Assembly (NCBI GenBank): GCA_946965045.2
Contig: OX337230.1
Coordinates: 3,100,001 to 3,164,000 of the forward strand
From: Epithemia pelagica
Taxonomy: Eukaryota; Bacillariophyta; Bacillariophyceae; Surirellales; Surirellaceae
Length of the DNA stretch: 64,000 bases
Reading direction: 5' to 3'
Positions 1 through 9,875 of this stretch are shown piece after piece. The translations under genes were made by a program, and so were the position numbers. How positions within the stretch are numbered: position 1 is the first letter of the stretch; each line of letters begins with the position of its first letter. Under the pieces are notes generated by a model. That model was not told the DNA's origin. It worked only from the letters and a program-made list of their open reading frames with translations, and did no database searches.

Positions 1-123
1 AATGGCGAAAGTGACAAAACAAGAAAGAAGACCACAAACCTACCATGGTCGATGCTGCTTCCAATAGAGGATAAAAGACGATTCAACGTGAGGTCCAGAG
101 TGAACGATACGTATCCCACTGGT

Positions 124-130
124 TTTATAA
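124..130 (+). promoter_or_regulatory. TATA-like element upstream of permuted tRNA
   Basis: TTTATAA lies about 22 bases before the start of the GACGT pairing arm and about 36 bases before the tRNA 3' half. It could help place the polymerase III start, in addition to the internal A box (218-228) and B box (181-190). This is inferred from position only. Confidence 0.3.
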
Positions 131-165
131 CTAAAATTCGGCGAAAAGGATGACGTTCGAAAGTG

Positions 166-247
166 AGCCGCTGGTCGCGAGTTCAAACCTCGCCTGGAGC
201 AACGTCGTGAGCTCTTGTAACTCAGTGGTCAGAGTGGCGGTCTTATG
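166..247 (+). tRNA. Circularly permuted tRNA gene, probable tRNA-Ile(UAU)
   Basis: The 3' half comes first. A38 is base 166, anticodon 3' stem GCCGC 167-171, variable loop TGGTC 172-176, T-stem GCGAG 177-181, T-loop TTCAAAC 182-188, T-stem CTCGC 189-193, acceptor CTGGAGC 194-200, discriminator A 201. A 9-nt spacer (202-210) follows. The 5' half then runs: acceptor GCTCTTG 211-217, TA, D-stem ACTC 220-223, D-loop AGTGGTCA, D-stem GAGT 232-235, G26, anticodon 5' stem GCGGT 237-241, loop CTTATG 242-247. Joining 211-247 to 166-201 gives a standard 73-nt tRNA: D, anticodon and T stems all pair, and the acceptor has one T:T mismatch and one G:T. CTT 242-244 can pair with AAG 161-163, leaving a 3-nt TGA bulge like a splice site, and GACGT 152-156 pairs with ACGTC 252-256. 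Both internal promoter boxes are present, B upstream of A. G37 is unusual for an isoleucine tRNA, so the anticodon is less certain than the architecture. Confidence 0.82.
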
Positions 248-331
248 GACTACGTCGACCACACCTTTTTTGCTTTTCCCCGTTCCATAGATATGCCTCT
301 AGCTACTCTAGCTACGGAGGAACAAGATACT
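205..331 (+). repeat. 127-bp tandem repeat, copy 1
   Basis: This unit holds the end of the tRNA spacer, the whole 5' half of the permuted tRNA, its trailer and terminator, and about 60 bases beyond. It is followed directly by a copy that looks identical by eye. Confidence 0.95.
266..271 (+). terminator. Oligo-T polymerase III terminator of permuted tRNA
   Basis: Six T in a row begin 18 bases after the last tRNA base of the 5' half. In a permuted gene the terminator must follow the 5' half, as it does here. Its position supports one transcript reading 3' half, spacer, 5' half. Confidence 0.7.
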
Positions 332-458
332 TCGTGAGCTCTTGTAACTCAGTGGTCAGAGTGGCGGTCTTATGGACTACGTCGACCACACCTTTTTTGC
401 TTTTCCCCGTTCCATAGATATGCCTCTAGCTACTCTAGCTACGGAGGAACAAGATACT
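332..458 (+). repeat. 127-bp tandem repeat, copy 2 with orphan tRNA 5' half
   Basis: Exact second copy of 205-331. It carries a second tRNA 5' half at 338-374 and a second T6 run at 393-398, but no T-arm sequence lies just upstream or in the ~150 bases downstream. The copy therefore cannot form its own tRNA in either order. It could only act if transcription read through the first terminator. Confidence 0.95.
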
Positions 459-963
459 CCTATCTTTGATTTACTTGCAATTTGCAATCAATCGAAAAAG
501 CCATTTTCCGATCATATAGTTGGATGGAATAGAACTCTGGAGGTGGAGGGTGAAATGATGGGAGATGGGAGGGACGAATGATGTGAAAAATCAATTCTCC
601 TTTCATCTTTTTGTCTTGTGTCTTGTACTCACAAGTAAAGCGGAGCGGGTTTGGCTACTCGTGACTGGATTTGATTTCGTCCAAGTGTTCTGTATTGAGT
701 TACACCAGCCGAGAGTTAACTATGGGCTTACCGCTCGCGCTGGGGCGTTTCCATGGAGTGAAGTGACAACCTCCATCAAGGACGCGCCGCCGCCGCACCC
801 CAACCAAACATGGCGAAATTCGGAAGCAGGTCATTTCGACGCGTCGTCGAAAGTTCGGATCCATCGTGCGTCCAGACCAATTTGCATTCCATTGGTTTGG
901 ACCAACCCGTCGTCGTCCCTATCAATCACCGCTACTTGTTTCCTAACAAAGACTCCATATATC
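459..963. other. Intergenic, upstream of acyl-CoA dehydrogenase
   Basis: About 500 bases between the tRNA repeat and the acyl-CoA dehydrogenase start. Open frames here have no recognisable product. No tRNA 3' half or other repeat was seen. It probably holds the promoter and 5' leader of the next gene. Confidence 0.5.
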
Positions 964-2637
964 ATGTCTCTGTTGTCGAAAACGACCCTATCCTATGGTT
1001 CCTTGAGAGGAAGTGCTGCGGCGTCCTGCTTCGGCCGCTCCGTGTGGCAGGTGGGAGCCGCTACACGCCCTCCACAACTTCCACGGAGCAATGGTTGTCG
1101 TCGAAGTGTCACGACGCATGCCCAACTCCCCGAAGAACATCGCATGGTCTACGAAATGTGTCGCAAATTCGCCGATGAAGTCTTGGCACCTCAGGCCGGT
1201 ACCTGGGATCAAAAACATGAATTTCCCAAGGATGCCGTCCAACAATTGGTAGGTTTCAGCCGACGACGACAACCAGGATGATGACCGATGTCGACGAGTC
1301 ACAGTCCCTTTGGGTGTCCCATTCTGGTTTCGTGAACTCTCAACAAACAATTATGATCTCTTTGTGTCTCTCTGTTTTTGGATGGGTCTGCAGGCCGAAC
1401 TGGGTCTCATGGGCATTAATACTTCGGCGGATCAAGGTGGATCGGAATTGGATGCCTTATCCTATGCGATTGCCATGGAAGAAATCTCACGAGGTTGTGC
1501 CAGTGTGGGTGTGATTATGAGTGCACACAATTCCCTCTATTTGTTTCCGATTCAAAAATTTGGCACGGACGCCCAAAAGGAACAATTTGTCACACCCTAC
1601 GTTTCCGAAAAGATTGGTTGCTTTGGTTTGAGTGAACCGGGCAATGGAAGTGATGCTGGTGCTGCCTCAACGACGGCCACCTTGGAAGGAGACGAATGGG
1701 TCATCAATGGGACCAAGGCATGGATTACCAATGCCTATGAGGCGTCGGCAGCCATTGTGTTTGCCACCACGGATAAATCACTCAAGTACGATTTCCAATG
1801 ACCGTGACATGGCATTGTATGGGTTCGTTGCTGACCCCTTGTATTTGGTTCTTTTTCATTTTTTATATTTTGATCTTAAACCCCAAAGACACAAGGGAAT
1901 TTCGGCCTTTATTGTTCCAACGGATAGTCCTGGTTTCTCTTTGGGAGCCAAGGAAGACAAATTGGGGATCCGTGCGTCGTCGACGGCAAACTTGATTGTG
2001 GATCAAGTCCGTATTCCCAAGGAAAACAAATTGGGAGAAGAAGGTACGTTGCAACTCTGACGGATTTGGTTCTTGTTGCAGTGTTTCGCTTGGACAACAG
2101 CGGATACCAACAAACATGTTTGACTGAATTTCTTTTTGTACAACCAAACGAACCATCTCAGGTCAAGGATTCAAAATTGCCATGTCTACATTGGATGGTG
2201 GTCGAATTGGTGTGGCAGGACAAGCATTGGGTATTGCCTCAGCTTCCATTGATTGTGCTGTCAAATACGCCTTGGAACGACGGGCCTTTGACAAACCCAT
2301 TGCTGAAATGCAAACGATTCAAAACAAAATTTCCACCATGGTCGTTGCTCGCGATGCGGCACGACTCTTGACATGGCGGGCGGCTCAAGTCAAGGATGCT
2401 GGAGAGAATTATACAAGAGAAGCCGCCATGGCCAAATTGGCTGCCAGTGAAGCGGCCACCATGTGCAGTCATCAAGCCATTCAAATCTTGGGAGGAATGG
2501 GTTATGTCACGGACATGCCTGTCGAGCGACATTACCGGGATGCTCGTATTACCGAAATCTACGAAGGCACATCGGAAATTCAACATTTGGTCATTGCCGG
2601 ATCGGTCATCAAAGAGTACAAGAATCAACAAGGATAG
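964..2637 (+). CDS. Acyl-CoA dehydrogenase, short-chain type, mitochondrial
   Basis: Four exons: 964-1248, 1394-1785, 1889-2043 and 2162-2637, all with GT-AG introns that keep frame, giving 435 residues. Members of this family oxidise acyl-CoA to trans-2-enoyl-CoA with FAD and pass electrons to ETF. The N terminus ([12 protein letters not shown]...) is Ser/Arg-rich without acidic residues, as in a mitochondrial presequence. The first family signature is seen as [13 protein letters not shown] in exon 2. The second (QILGGMGY) and the catalytic-base segment IYEGTSEIQ are in exon 4, with Glu in the position used by short-chain and butyryl enzymes. Length matches the family. The likely role is fatty-acid or branched-chain amino-acid breakdown; chain-length preference cannot be read from sequence. 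The first ATG before the presequence was chosen. Confidence 0.93.
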
Positions 2638-2842
2638 TCATACAACGATATTAATAGAATGATTTTCTCGAACTATGCATATTGTGAAAAGAGAACTACG
2701 ATAATAGACTTTATGGTTGCTCTTACTATGCCACAGCAATGGTGATGGAGTTTCACCCAGCGTTTTTCTGTCCATACCATCACTCGGACCTCTAGAGAAT
2801 GGAAGAATGACAGAAGCAAGGATCTACAGATCATTTCATCTC

Positions 2843-3892
2843 TTATTCAACAGCAGTCGGCTTCACCGTGGCATGTTTGGACCAATACTGAACGGCTGCC
2901 ATGTATTCGTCACGATTCAAGGGTACACCACTCCCTCCTTCTTCTTTGCCCAAGGCATTGCGCATGGCTGTAATGGGTGTCATGGGCAATTCCTCATCCA
3001 CCAGTTGAGCCTTGATGGATACAATACCCCAGGGTGCATCTTCGTCTTGTTGTTCTTGTGCCATGGCAGCGTTTTCTTTGCGAATTTGTTCTCTTGAATA
3101 CAAGATAATATCCAAATGGGATGCCACGGGCAATTCTTGTTGTTGCAGCACTAGTTCTTCGGGGAAGTACCGCACCAAGACGGGGAGTTCTTGATCGTTG
3201 CGAGCCTCATATTCCGTTCGGAGCAAATGTTGATTGTCGGCTGTAATGGGAAGGACATTGACGCGAGCCGATTGGGTATAGCCATTATTTTTGAGAAACA
3301 AGTGTTTGCAAAAGGAAGCATATCCATCCTTAAGTAAGGACGGATCGTACTGCGCATTCACAATGTCTTCCATTTGTTGGACAGTCAAATCGGTAAAGAC
3401 CGTACCCTTGTAAGCAGCACTGGCTTTTTGGTGCTCACTAAATTGACGGAAACAAAAGGGATCGACCACAATGTGCTTTGTCTTTGTGGAATCGGAAGGA
3501 GATGATGATGATGAAGCCATTCTGACTATTCGAATTCCGTTGGAGGAAGGGGAGCGACGTGGACAGAGACTCGAATGATTTTTCTGCGGAAAACGATGAG
3601 GAAAAGCTTTGCCGAACCGCAATGATGATACTGACGTTGTCGTTCGATGGTGAATACGACCAGGGGAAAGACTACTAGTTGATGTCAAGAAGGAAACGGC
3701 GGTTGGCAGCGACGAGACGCAATAGAGATAGCACCAGGAAGGAAACCACGAAGACAAAAAGGATAGTGCTGATGGTGTAGAGCGACGAGCAGGAAAGGTA
3801 ACGCTTCTCATCGGTTGTAGTGTCGTAGAAGATGATGGTTCATGGTCGGCGTTGGTATCTTTCTGGAAAAGGCTCAATCGCCTTTCAGTCAT
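2843..3892 (-). CDS. DUF3228-like protein with long N-terminal extension
   Basis: Single-exon frame of 349 residues. The first ~125 residues are Ser/Arg/Thr-rich with one hydrophobic stretch (about 42-70), suggesting an organelle signal or anchor. The conserved-looking part begins near an internal Met (base 3520, MASSSSS), with segments such as FCKHLFLKNNGY and ELPVLVRYFPEEL and a C-terminal part ending in AVQYWSKH. This resembles the DUF3228 family of bacteria and algae, whose function is unknown; the assignment is from memory of the pattern. The first ATG at 3892 is used. If translation began at 3520 the protein would be about 225 residues, closer to the bare domain. It converges on the acyl-CoA dehydrogenase with 205 bases between stops. 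Confidence 0.75.
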   Translation of the reverse strand: MTERRLSLFQKDTNADHEPSSSTTLQPMRSVTFPARRSTPSALSFLSSWFPSWCYLYCVSSLPTAVSFLTSTSSLSPGRIHHRTTTSVSSLRFGKAFPHRFPQKNHSSLCPRRSPSSNGIRIVRMASSSSSPSDSTKTKHIVVDPFCFRQFSEHQKASAAYKGTVFTDLTVQQMEDIVNAQYDPSLLKDGYASFCKHLFLKNNGYTQSARVNVLPITADNQHLLRTEYEARNDQELPVLVRYFPEELVLQQQELPVASHLDIILYSREQIRKENAAMAQEQQDEDAPWGIVSIKAQLVDEELPMTPITAMRNALGKEEGGSGVPLNRDEYMAAVQYWSKHATVKPTAVE

Positions 3893-4580
3893 AAGAAATT
3901 GGTCGCTCTTGAGACGCCTGGAATCCGGATCACATCACTCCTAAGCGGGGTAATTTCGAGGGTGTAGTTTCTGGGAGATACACCCTATGAGTCTCCCGCT
4001 GGGAGGTGACAAGCACATGTCACACACTCCTTCCAACAGACGGTACGATCGAAGGGCATCCAATGGAAGCGGCACCCGACTGCAATTGTTGCTGTCGCTT
4101 CGGTTGCTTTTATGGGAAGGACTTTAAGTTTGATTGCTCGTGCGTGTGCCAACGACGTGGAGCAGACAAACGATCGACACACTACGAGTATTCATTGGCA
4201 GGGAACAGGAGATGTCTCCCCTTTCTCCGACTCCCAAGCGCGTGCAGTTGGTCCTCATTCACAGACCATTGAAGAAGAGAAAGAACATCGGTACTCTCTA
4301 CCGCTTTGAAGATACCTTTTGGTTTGGGGGAAACCGCATATCCTGACTTATTTCGTGTGCTCCCACACTTTCGATCTGTTTGGTTCGGATTCTCCTCCAT
4401 CGACTTCGCGTTGCGTTGATTGCGTGGTGCAATTGCATCTTGAGTTTAGATCTCCCTCGTAGGACGCATTGGCACGACACATCAACAAGTTTCATATCGA
4501 CAGGAGGACGAGAAGCGAGAAGCTTTCCTTTGATTTCATTCCTTGACTGGCGAGAAAGAAGGAAGGTAGACGAAACCACC
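3893..4580. other. Divergent intergenic region
   Basis: This separates the DUF3228-like gene (-) from adenylate kinase (+). An open frame upstream of the adenylate kinase ATG begins at a TTG and reads into it, but it shows no targeting or domain features, so I treat it as leader. No repeats seen. Confidence 0.5.
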
Positions 4581-5697
4581 ATGTTCGCAACCACCATTCC
4601 TCGAACGGCATTATCAGGACAACGACAAACATGCGGGAGGGCCGTCGTCCGGATGGCTTCTTATTCCTCCAAGATTGCCTTTTCCAGCATGGCTGCCGCC
4701 TTTCCTTGCTTGGACAATGAGGTGGAACCAAATGTCACACCAGATACCATGCTGGCCTCCTCCTTCCCGAAAATGGTGTTGATTTTGGGAAAACCAGGTG
4801 GAGGAAAAGGAACCATTAGTGGCAAAATTCTTCAGGTATGACGAAAGGGATACTGTCCTTTGATGTTGGTATTGAACGCTCACTGACACTTTTGGTTGGC
4901 ATGCCAGGATTTTCCATCGTTTTCTCATGTATCGACAGGCGATTTGTTGCGTCAGCATGTTCGCTCTCAAACTGAATTGGGAAAGGAAGCCAAGGCGTTT
5001 ATGGACGCCGGTGCCTTGGTACCAGATCAGCTCATGATTGATTTGGTCTTGGATGCAGCGGCCGAGATGACCGACACAGATACCACCACGTCTTGCAACT
5101 CCACTACGAAATCCCTGTTGTTGGATGGCTTTCCTCGCAATGTCGTGCAAGCTCATGCCTTGGAAAACAACCATACTTCATCGAGTGGCATTTCGGTTGA
5201 TTGGGTCGTCAACCTCAATGTTCCCACGGAAACCATTGTCGAAAGGATTGCCGATCGATGGATTCATCCAGCCTCGGGTCGGGTCTACTCATATTCCTAC
5301 CAACCACCCAAGCAACATGGATTGGACGATGTCACGGGAGAGCCCCTGATCCAACGAACGGATGATCAACCTGAAACGGTTCGACAACGATTGCAGGCCT
5401 ATGATGAGGTACGTGTCTCGTGGAAATTACAGGGAATTCTAGCGTTTTTGGTGTCGTTGATTTGGAATCCTTGATACTAATATACCCGCTTCGCGTTTCT
5501 GTTTTTCAACCTTCCAATTGATATGGATTGGATCAACATTGCACTGTAAAACCTCTCACCAGGTTACGGCGCCATTGGTGGATTATTATGAGCAAAAGGG
5601 CGTATTGCAGACATTTTCGGGTACACAAAGTGATGTTCTTTATCCACAGGTCCGACAGTGGCTGATGCAACAAGGCTTTGTTGCAGAAGAGTCATAG
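4581..5697 (+). CDS. Adenylate kinase, organelle-targeted
   Basis: Three exons, 4581-4835, 4908-5408 and 5563-5697, all phase 0 with GT-AG ends, giving 296 residues. The enzyme interconverts ATP + AMP and 2 ADP. The P-loop is GKPGGGKGT near residue 73, split from the rest of the core by intron 1. The AMP-binding segment STGDLLR follows, then the DGFPR signature and a LID region starting GRVYSYSY with the later TDDQPETVRQRL helix. The LID shows no Cys4 zinc site. The ~65 residues before the core are rich in Ser, Thr, Ala and Arg and look like a mitochondrial presequence (MFATTIPRTALSG), though plastid targeting is not excluded. The ATG at 4581 was preferred to the upstream in-frame TTG because it gives a sensible targeting peptide. 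Confidence 0.93.
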
Positions 5698-6359
5698 TGC
5701 TGCGTTAGTGGCGCATGGTATTCTCCTGTCATTCGCCAAACTGTATCTGGTCATGATTTCATGTGGGTATGGCTGGTGTGGTTGTGGGATGATTGGCATG
5801 GCTGCGAAAGACTGTGGAAGAAAGAAACCCAATGTCTGGAATCACGAGATTGATTGAAAATGAAATGGACCTTGTAGATGTAGGGGTTCTCCTGTAGCAG
5901 TGAGAGAAACCAGGGAAGGACGAGAGTCATACTAGAGAGAGTGTTGCGTATATGGGCAGAAGCAAGAAAATGACAAAAATCACCAATGCACGCACACATC
6001 TCCTGACTGATCCAATTGAGCTACATCTCGAATTGCGTTTAGTGAAATGAAATTGCGTCACGAATGGAAAATGTGCAAACGGCATGAGCCAGAATCAGAA
6101 TCAATGCTTCCAAGTTGTAATCCACTGAGCTAATTAATAATCAGTAATTTTTCCATTTCTTGTCTGAGCAAGATTGAATATTGCCTCCATATGAAGGATC
6201 GAGTCATTTCAACCATGTTTATGTCCAATACTATGGCTGGCAGATGTACTACTCCACCCATGTTTCAATGTCTATGTATAGTGAGATATCTCTATTACTC
6301 TATCCCTGCAATCCTGTAGGATCCATTTCGATTGACCCTCCTTGTTTCCGTGAGTTACG
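5698..6359. other. Intergenic, convergent
   Basis: About 660 bases between the stops of adenylate kinase (+) and the lipase (-). It has AT-rich stretches and no convincing gene, RNA or repeat. It presumably holds both 3' ends. Confidence 0.5.
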
Positions 6360-7748
6360 CTACTCTTTCAAGGCACTGAGGTACCCGACGCGGCCACCGG
6401 GCCAATGCAAAGGCGCGGACATGAAACTTCGACGAATGGCATTGCCCGTCAACCAGGCATTGGCAATCGGGTTGGATTGTACTTGTCCGACAATACGTTC
6501 ATGTTCACCAAAGGAGACGGGTCGTTGGGTCACGTGTCCCACTTGAATCGGCCAAAACCGACCGGGTGGAGCCACGGCATCTGGTTCGGCGGGCCATACC
6601 GGAGGCAAGGAAATGACTGGATCAAAGCCAGTAATGTCCCGATTGCCTAGCAAATCCAACAAGAATCGTTGATCATTGACAGCGCGGGTGAAACTGGCAT
6701 TGCCCACCTTGGGTTGTGCCACCGAAATACAGGCACAGAGATCAATATTCTCTTGTGCGTGCAAGTCCAAGAGTGATACAGCCGCCAAGGCGGCCCCTTG
6801 GGAATGACCCGTCACATAGAGCTGTACCTTGGAGGACTGTCCTGCCGCCAGAGAAGGATCGTGTTGACTGTTTGTGCTCGGTTGACGAGCCAGCTCTTCC
6901 AAAGTGCTCAATAACTCGGTGCGGAGGGATAGATAACCATTCAAAAACCCTTTGGCAACTTGTTCGCCTTGTTGATTCTGGTAGGAGGGGGTCTCATAGT
7001 CGGTCAATTCCCAGTTAATGTTTCGCAACCAATCCGGAAAGAACTGACGAGTCGGATCGTCATCGGGCAACTCGGTACCCCGAAATGCCAAAATGGCAAA
7101 TGGGGTTGCCTTGTTCTCGGAGTTACTCGTACTACTATCGATTGTGTTGGTGGTGGTGGTCAAGAGCATGGCTTGTGCAGTGCTCCTGTTTTGACCATTC
7201 AAGAGCGTCACAGTCCAACGATTCTGGGGGTTTTGTGCCAAGGTACGTTGGGCATCCGCCGCACTGGCATAGGACAAGGCCGATGCCACGGTCAAAATAC
7301 GGGCCGGTCCTCGAATATCCGCTGTATAAAAATTTCCCCCCGCCTGTTTCCAGGCCTGCAACTGTGTCATGGCCCTGGAGGTATGGCTCAAAAGTTGCCA
7401 GTCCTCGTGAGAGACACCCGTGGCTTCGGGGGCAATGGGCTGGTACAAGCCCGTCGTCAGCAAGGTGGCGGTCCAAAGATCCTGCGCCAATCCCGTCGTT
7501 CCCCTCCACGAATCGACCGCCGCCGACACCAAACGCAAATGCGCTGTATCGTGTGTCACTTGGAGAACCGCCGAACCCGCCGAGACCCAGCCGCTCGCGG
7601 CAAAGACAAAACCATGCAATCCTTGATAAAAGGTTTGTTGGACCAGGTTCGCCTCATGATTGTCGTCGTCGCCGTCGTCCTTCCTCTCCTTCACACGATT
7701 GTGCAACTGGTTGTTGAAAGCAACGCTGGAAAGGTCTTCTAGTTCCAT
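6360..7748 (-). CDS. Class 3 (alpha/beta-hydrolase) lipase
   Basis: Uninterrupted 462-residue frame from an ATG at 7748. The nucleophile elbow GHSQG lies in VTGHSQGAALAAVSLLDLHA, about residue 318, preceded by the strand FAILAFRGTE typical of class 3 lipases. Downstream are an acidic residue in the DFL-D-LLGNRDITGFDP region and a candidate catalytic His in the C-terminal GHV or GEHERI segments. The family hydrolyses acylglycerols or polar-lipid esters. The first ~150 residues are not recognisable as a domain and start acidic (MELEDLSS), with no signal peptide, so a soluble or peripheral intracellular lipase is likely. The gene is divergent from the MBOAT gene with 323 bases between starts. 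Both concern acyl lipids, but no co-regulation is visible. Confidence 0.85.
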   Translation of the reverse strand: MELEDLSSVAFNNQLHNRVKERKDDGDDDNHEANLVQQTFYQGLHGFVFAASGWVSAGSAVLQVTHDTAHLRLVSAAVDSWRGTTGLAQDLWTATLLTTGLYQPIAPEATGVSHEDWQLLSHTSRAMTQLQAWKQAGGNFYTADIRGPARILTVASALSYASAADAQRTLAQNPQNRWTVTLLNGQNRSTAQAMLLTTTTNTIDSSTSNSENKATPFAILAFRGTELPDDDPTRQFFPDWLRNINWELTDYETPSYQNQQGEQVAKGFLNGYLSLRTELLSTLEELARQPSTNSQHDPSLAAGQSSKVQLYVTGHSQGAALAAVSLLDLHAQENIDLCACISVAQPKVGNASFTRAVNDQRFLLDLLGNRDITGFDPVISLPPVWPAEPDAVAPPGRFWPIQVGHVTQRPVSFGEHERIVGQVQSNPIANAWLTGNAIRRSFMSAPLHWPGGRVGYLSALKE

Positions 7749-8071
7749 GGTCGTTTTTGTCCAAAGAATCTTTTTGTGGGGATTGGGGAATAAAAAAATG
7801 AGACCCGACTAAAAATCGTGACTACTGAGTACTGAGTCACGTGCGAGCGACACATCCGCGATCCGCGTTCCTTTAATTTTCTCCGAAAGATCCAAGTCTC
7901 ACTTAAACGTCCACCCCCAAGTTTGCACCGCCAACCGCCAACCGCAAACGACAACAACAAGAATTCCCAAACTGTGTTGAGGCTCCACAGGCTTGATTGT
8001 TTTGACTTGGCAGTTGGCAGGGACCTTTTCGCTGGTGAACTGAAAGGGGCAAGAGGGTTGAGGGTGCGACG
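7749..8071. other. Divergent promoter region
   Basis: 323 bases between the lipase start (-) and the MBOAT pseudogene start (+). It contains a TACTGAGTACTGAGTCACGTG-like stretch near 7823-7843 with direct repeats of ACTGAGT and a CACGTG-type E-box core. Its regulatory role is inferred only. Confidence 0.35.
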
Positions 8072-9405
8072 ATGATGTGGACTGTATCGAGCAGCAGCGA
8101 CTCCTCTTCACAACTATCCACGTGTTTTATTCGCCCTCCTTCGTGGGATGCTTGGAAGTATGCTCTGGCAATTCATGTGGATAGTCTCGTCTGTGGATCC
8201 ATACCTTTGGCCCTCCTATTGTATCGACTTCGAGGAAAGCAACGCGGTACTCGCCAACCAACCACGACCGTTGCCAAATCACCTTCTTCTTCTTCTTCTT
8301 CTTCTTCTTGGTGGTGGTCCGTTCGACAAGTTTGTTGTTTTGGTTTGGCCGTTTTTGCGGCATCCATCCCCCCTCTCCTCCTATCATGGTCCAATCACTA
8401 TCAGTGGTGGATCACGCATCCGCAAAGCCTGGATAGCAGCAGACTGACAGGGGAAACGAAAACGTACGAATGGATGGGAGGCTTTTTGTTGGCCACCTTT
8501 GGTTTCTCCAACTTTTTCAAAATTTGCAATGCCGGATTTGGCTATTATCCGGAAGGTGCCGATGCCACTCTTCATAGCTGGTGTTTGTGGTTTTTGCTCA
8601 TTCCGGAACCACGTTTTGTCTAGGGCAACCTGCAGGGTCCAGCATCGGCCACTTATATACGAACCAAAGTGTTGGAATGGATCTGGAAAGTGATACTCGT
8701 GGGTGCCATTGTTTCCTTACTATTGGCACAAACACAAGCACCTCAGTTCAACTTGTTTCATCCAACTACAGAATCATCGACAACGCGCTTGTATCTCCCA
8801 TCCTGGCTGGCGACTGTGTTGAATGGCTATGTGCATTTGTGGTTGCTTTACTTGTTTACTGCCTTTTGTTTGGACTTTTCCATAGTCTCCAACCTTTTGA
8901 CCAACGGCGGAACAGTGTATTTTGAAGAAGGCTTTGCGAATCCCTTGTTGGCCTCTCGGACCTTTCGTCAAGCCTGGGGAGAACGGTGGAACAAAACGGT
9001 CGGACTCTTGCTCAAACGAACGATTTACATTCCGGCTCGACAAGATGGCAACCTGCCTGCTTCCATGGCTGCCCTCTTGACGTTCTGGCCTCTGGAGCCT
9101 TACACGAATACAATTTCTCCGTTCACAATGGAGCGCACTATTACCAACAGGATTTGGGAAAGGCCCTAATCTTTTTTGGGACCATGGGAATTTGGATGTT
9201 GGTCGAAGAGTCTGTCTTTCGCACATGCTTGCCCCGTCGAACTCAAGCATGGATCCAAGACAAGCTTCCCACGGCAGTCATTTCCATTTCCTTGTCACTC
9301 TTGTTCGCGGCTGGACCCTTTGAACTATTTTTTATCAAGAGTTGGTTCCAAGCCGGTATGGTAGAAACCTTGTCTCATTTGTTTCCAATTTATCAGTGTT
9401 CCTGA
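8072..9405 (+). pseudogene. MBOAT wax-synthase-like acyltransferase, disrupted
   Basis: The translated pieces form one hydrophobic, multi-membrane-span protein of about 444 residues. It resembles plant-type wax synthases (MBOAT_2): a long TM-rich start, RQAWGERWNKTV before KRTIYIP, and the membrane motif LASGALHEY with the conserved His. The reading frame is broken twice. An in-frame TAG stands at 8621-8623 after PEPRFV, with coding similarity continuing in the same frame. Near 9082 the protein passes from one frame to another between ALLTF and LASGALHEY, as after loss of one base. No GT-AG intron explains either break. Residues around 70-78 are a serine run from a TTC repeat. It may be a recent pseudogene, one disabled allele, or an assembly error; the family call is more secure than the damage. 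Confidence 0.75.
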
Positions 9406-9875
9406 GAAAATCAATCTCCACCATCCTCCTGCACTCTTTATATTGTAAACCGTAAAGGGTTTGTTCGTGTGGAGAATCAAGTCTTGACGCGCAAGTCTAC
9501 GCATACTTGTTTCCTGGATCTCGGTTCCATTTGTCGAAATGGAATTCTGATATACATTTGGCCAAAAGTTGTTGTTTCTGGCACGAGGTTGGATCGTTCA
9601 ACGGTCTTTGATCATAACGAACGCAAAAGACGACCTGGAAAAGGGCTTATCCAATGAGTACGACCGAACGAGGCAGGCCTTAGGCTACGTTATGGTAGAG
9701 TTGATATGAAAACGGAGGAAAGGGAATAGGGAAGCAAAGAAACCCATAGAGGACATAGTATTTTGACTCCTCGAATAACCACTGCCCCCTTATGGATCTT
9801 ACCGCCCCCACTCCTTTGCACCACCCCCAGATAGCATGATTTTCTTTAATTTTCGTTGAATCAGTTCGGATCACA
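9406..9875. other. Intergenic
   Basis: 470 bases with no convincing gene or repeat. A short AT-rich stretch (9838-9860) precedes the next start codon. Confidence 0.5.

Noticed and set aside
166-458. Ordinary intron-containing tRNA in normal order
   Set aside because: No T-arm or acceptor 3' strand lies downstream of either 5' half, and no 5' half lies upstream of the only 3' half.
565-963. N-terminal extension of acyl-CoA dehydrogenase
   Set aside because: The upstream part has no targeting or domain character; ATG 964 gives a good presequence.
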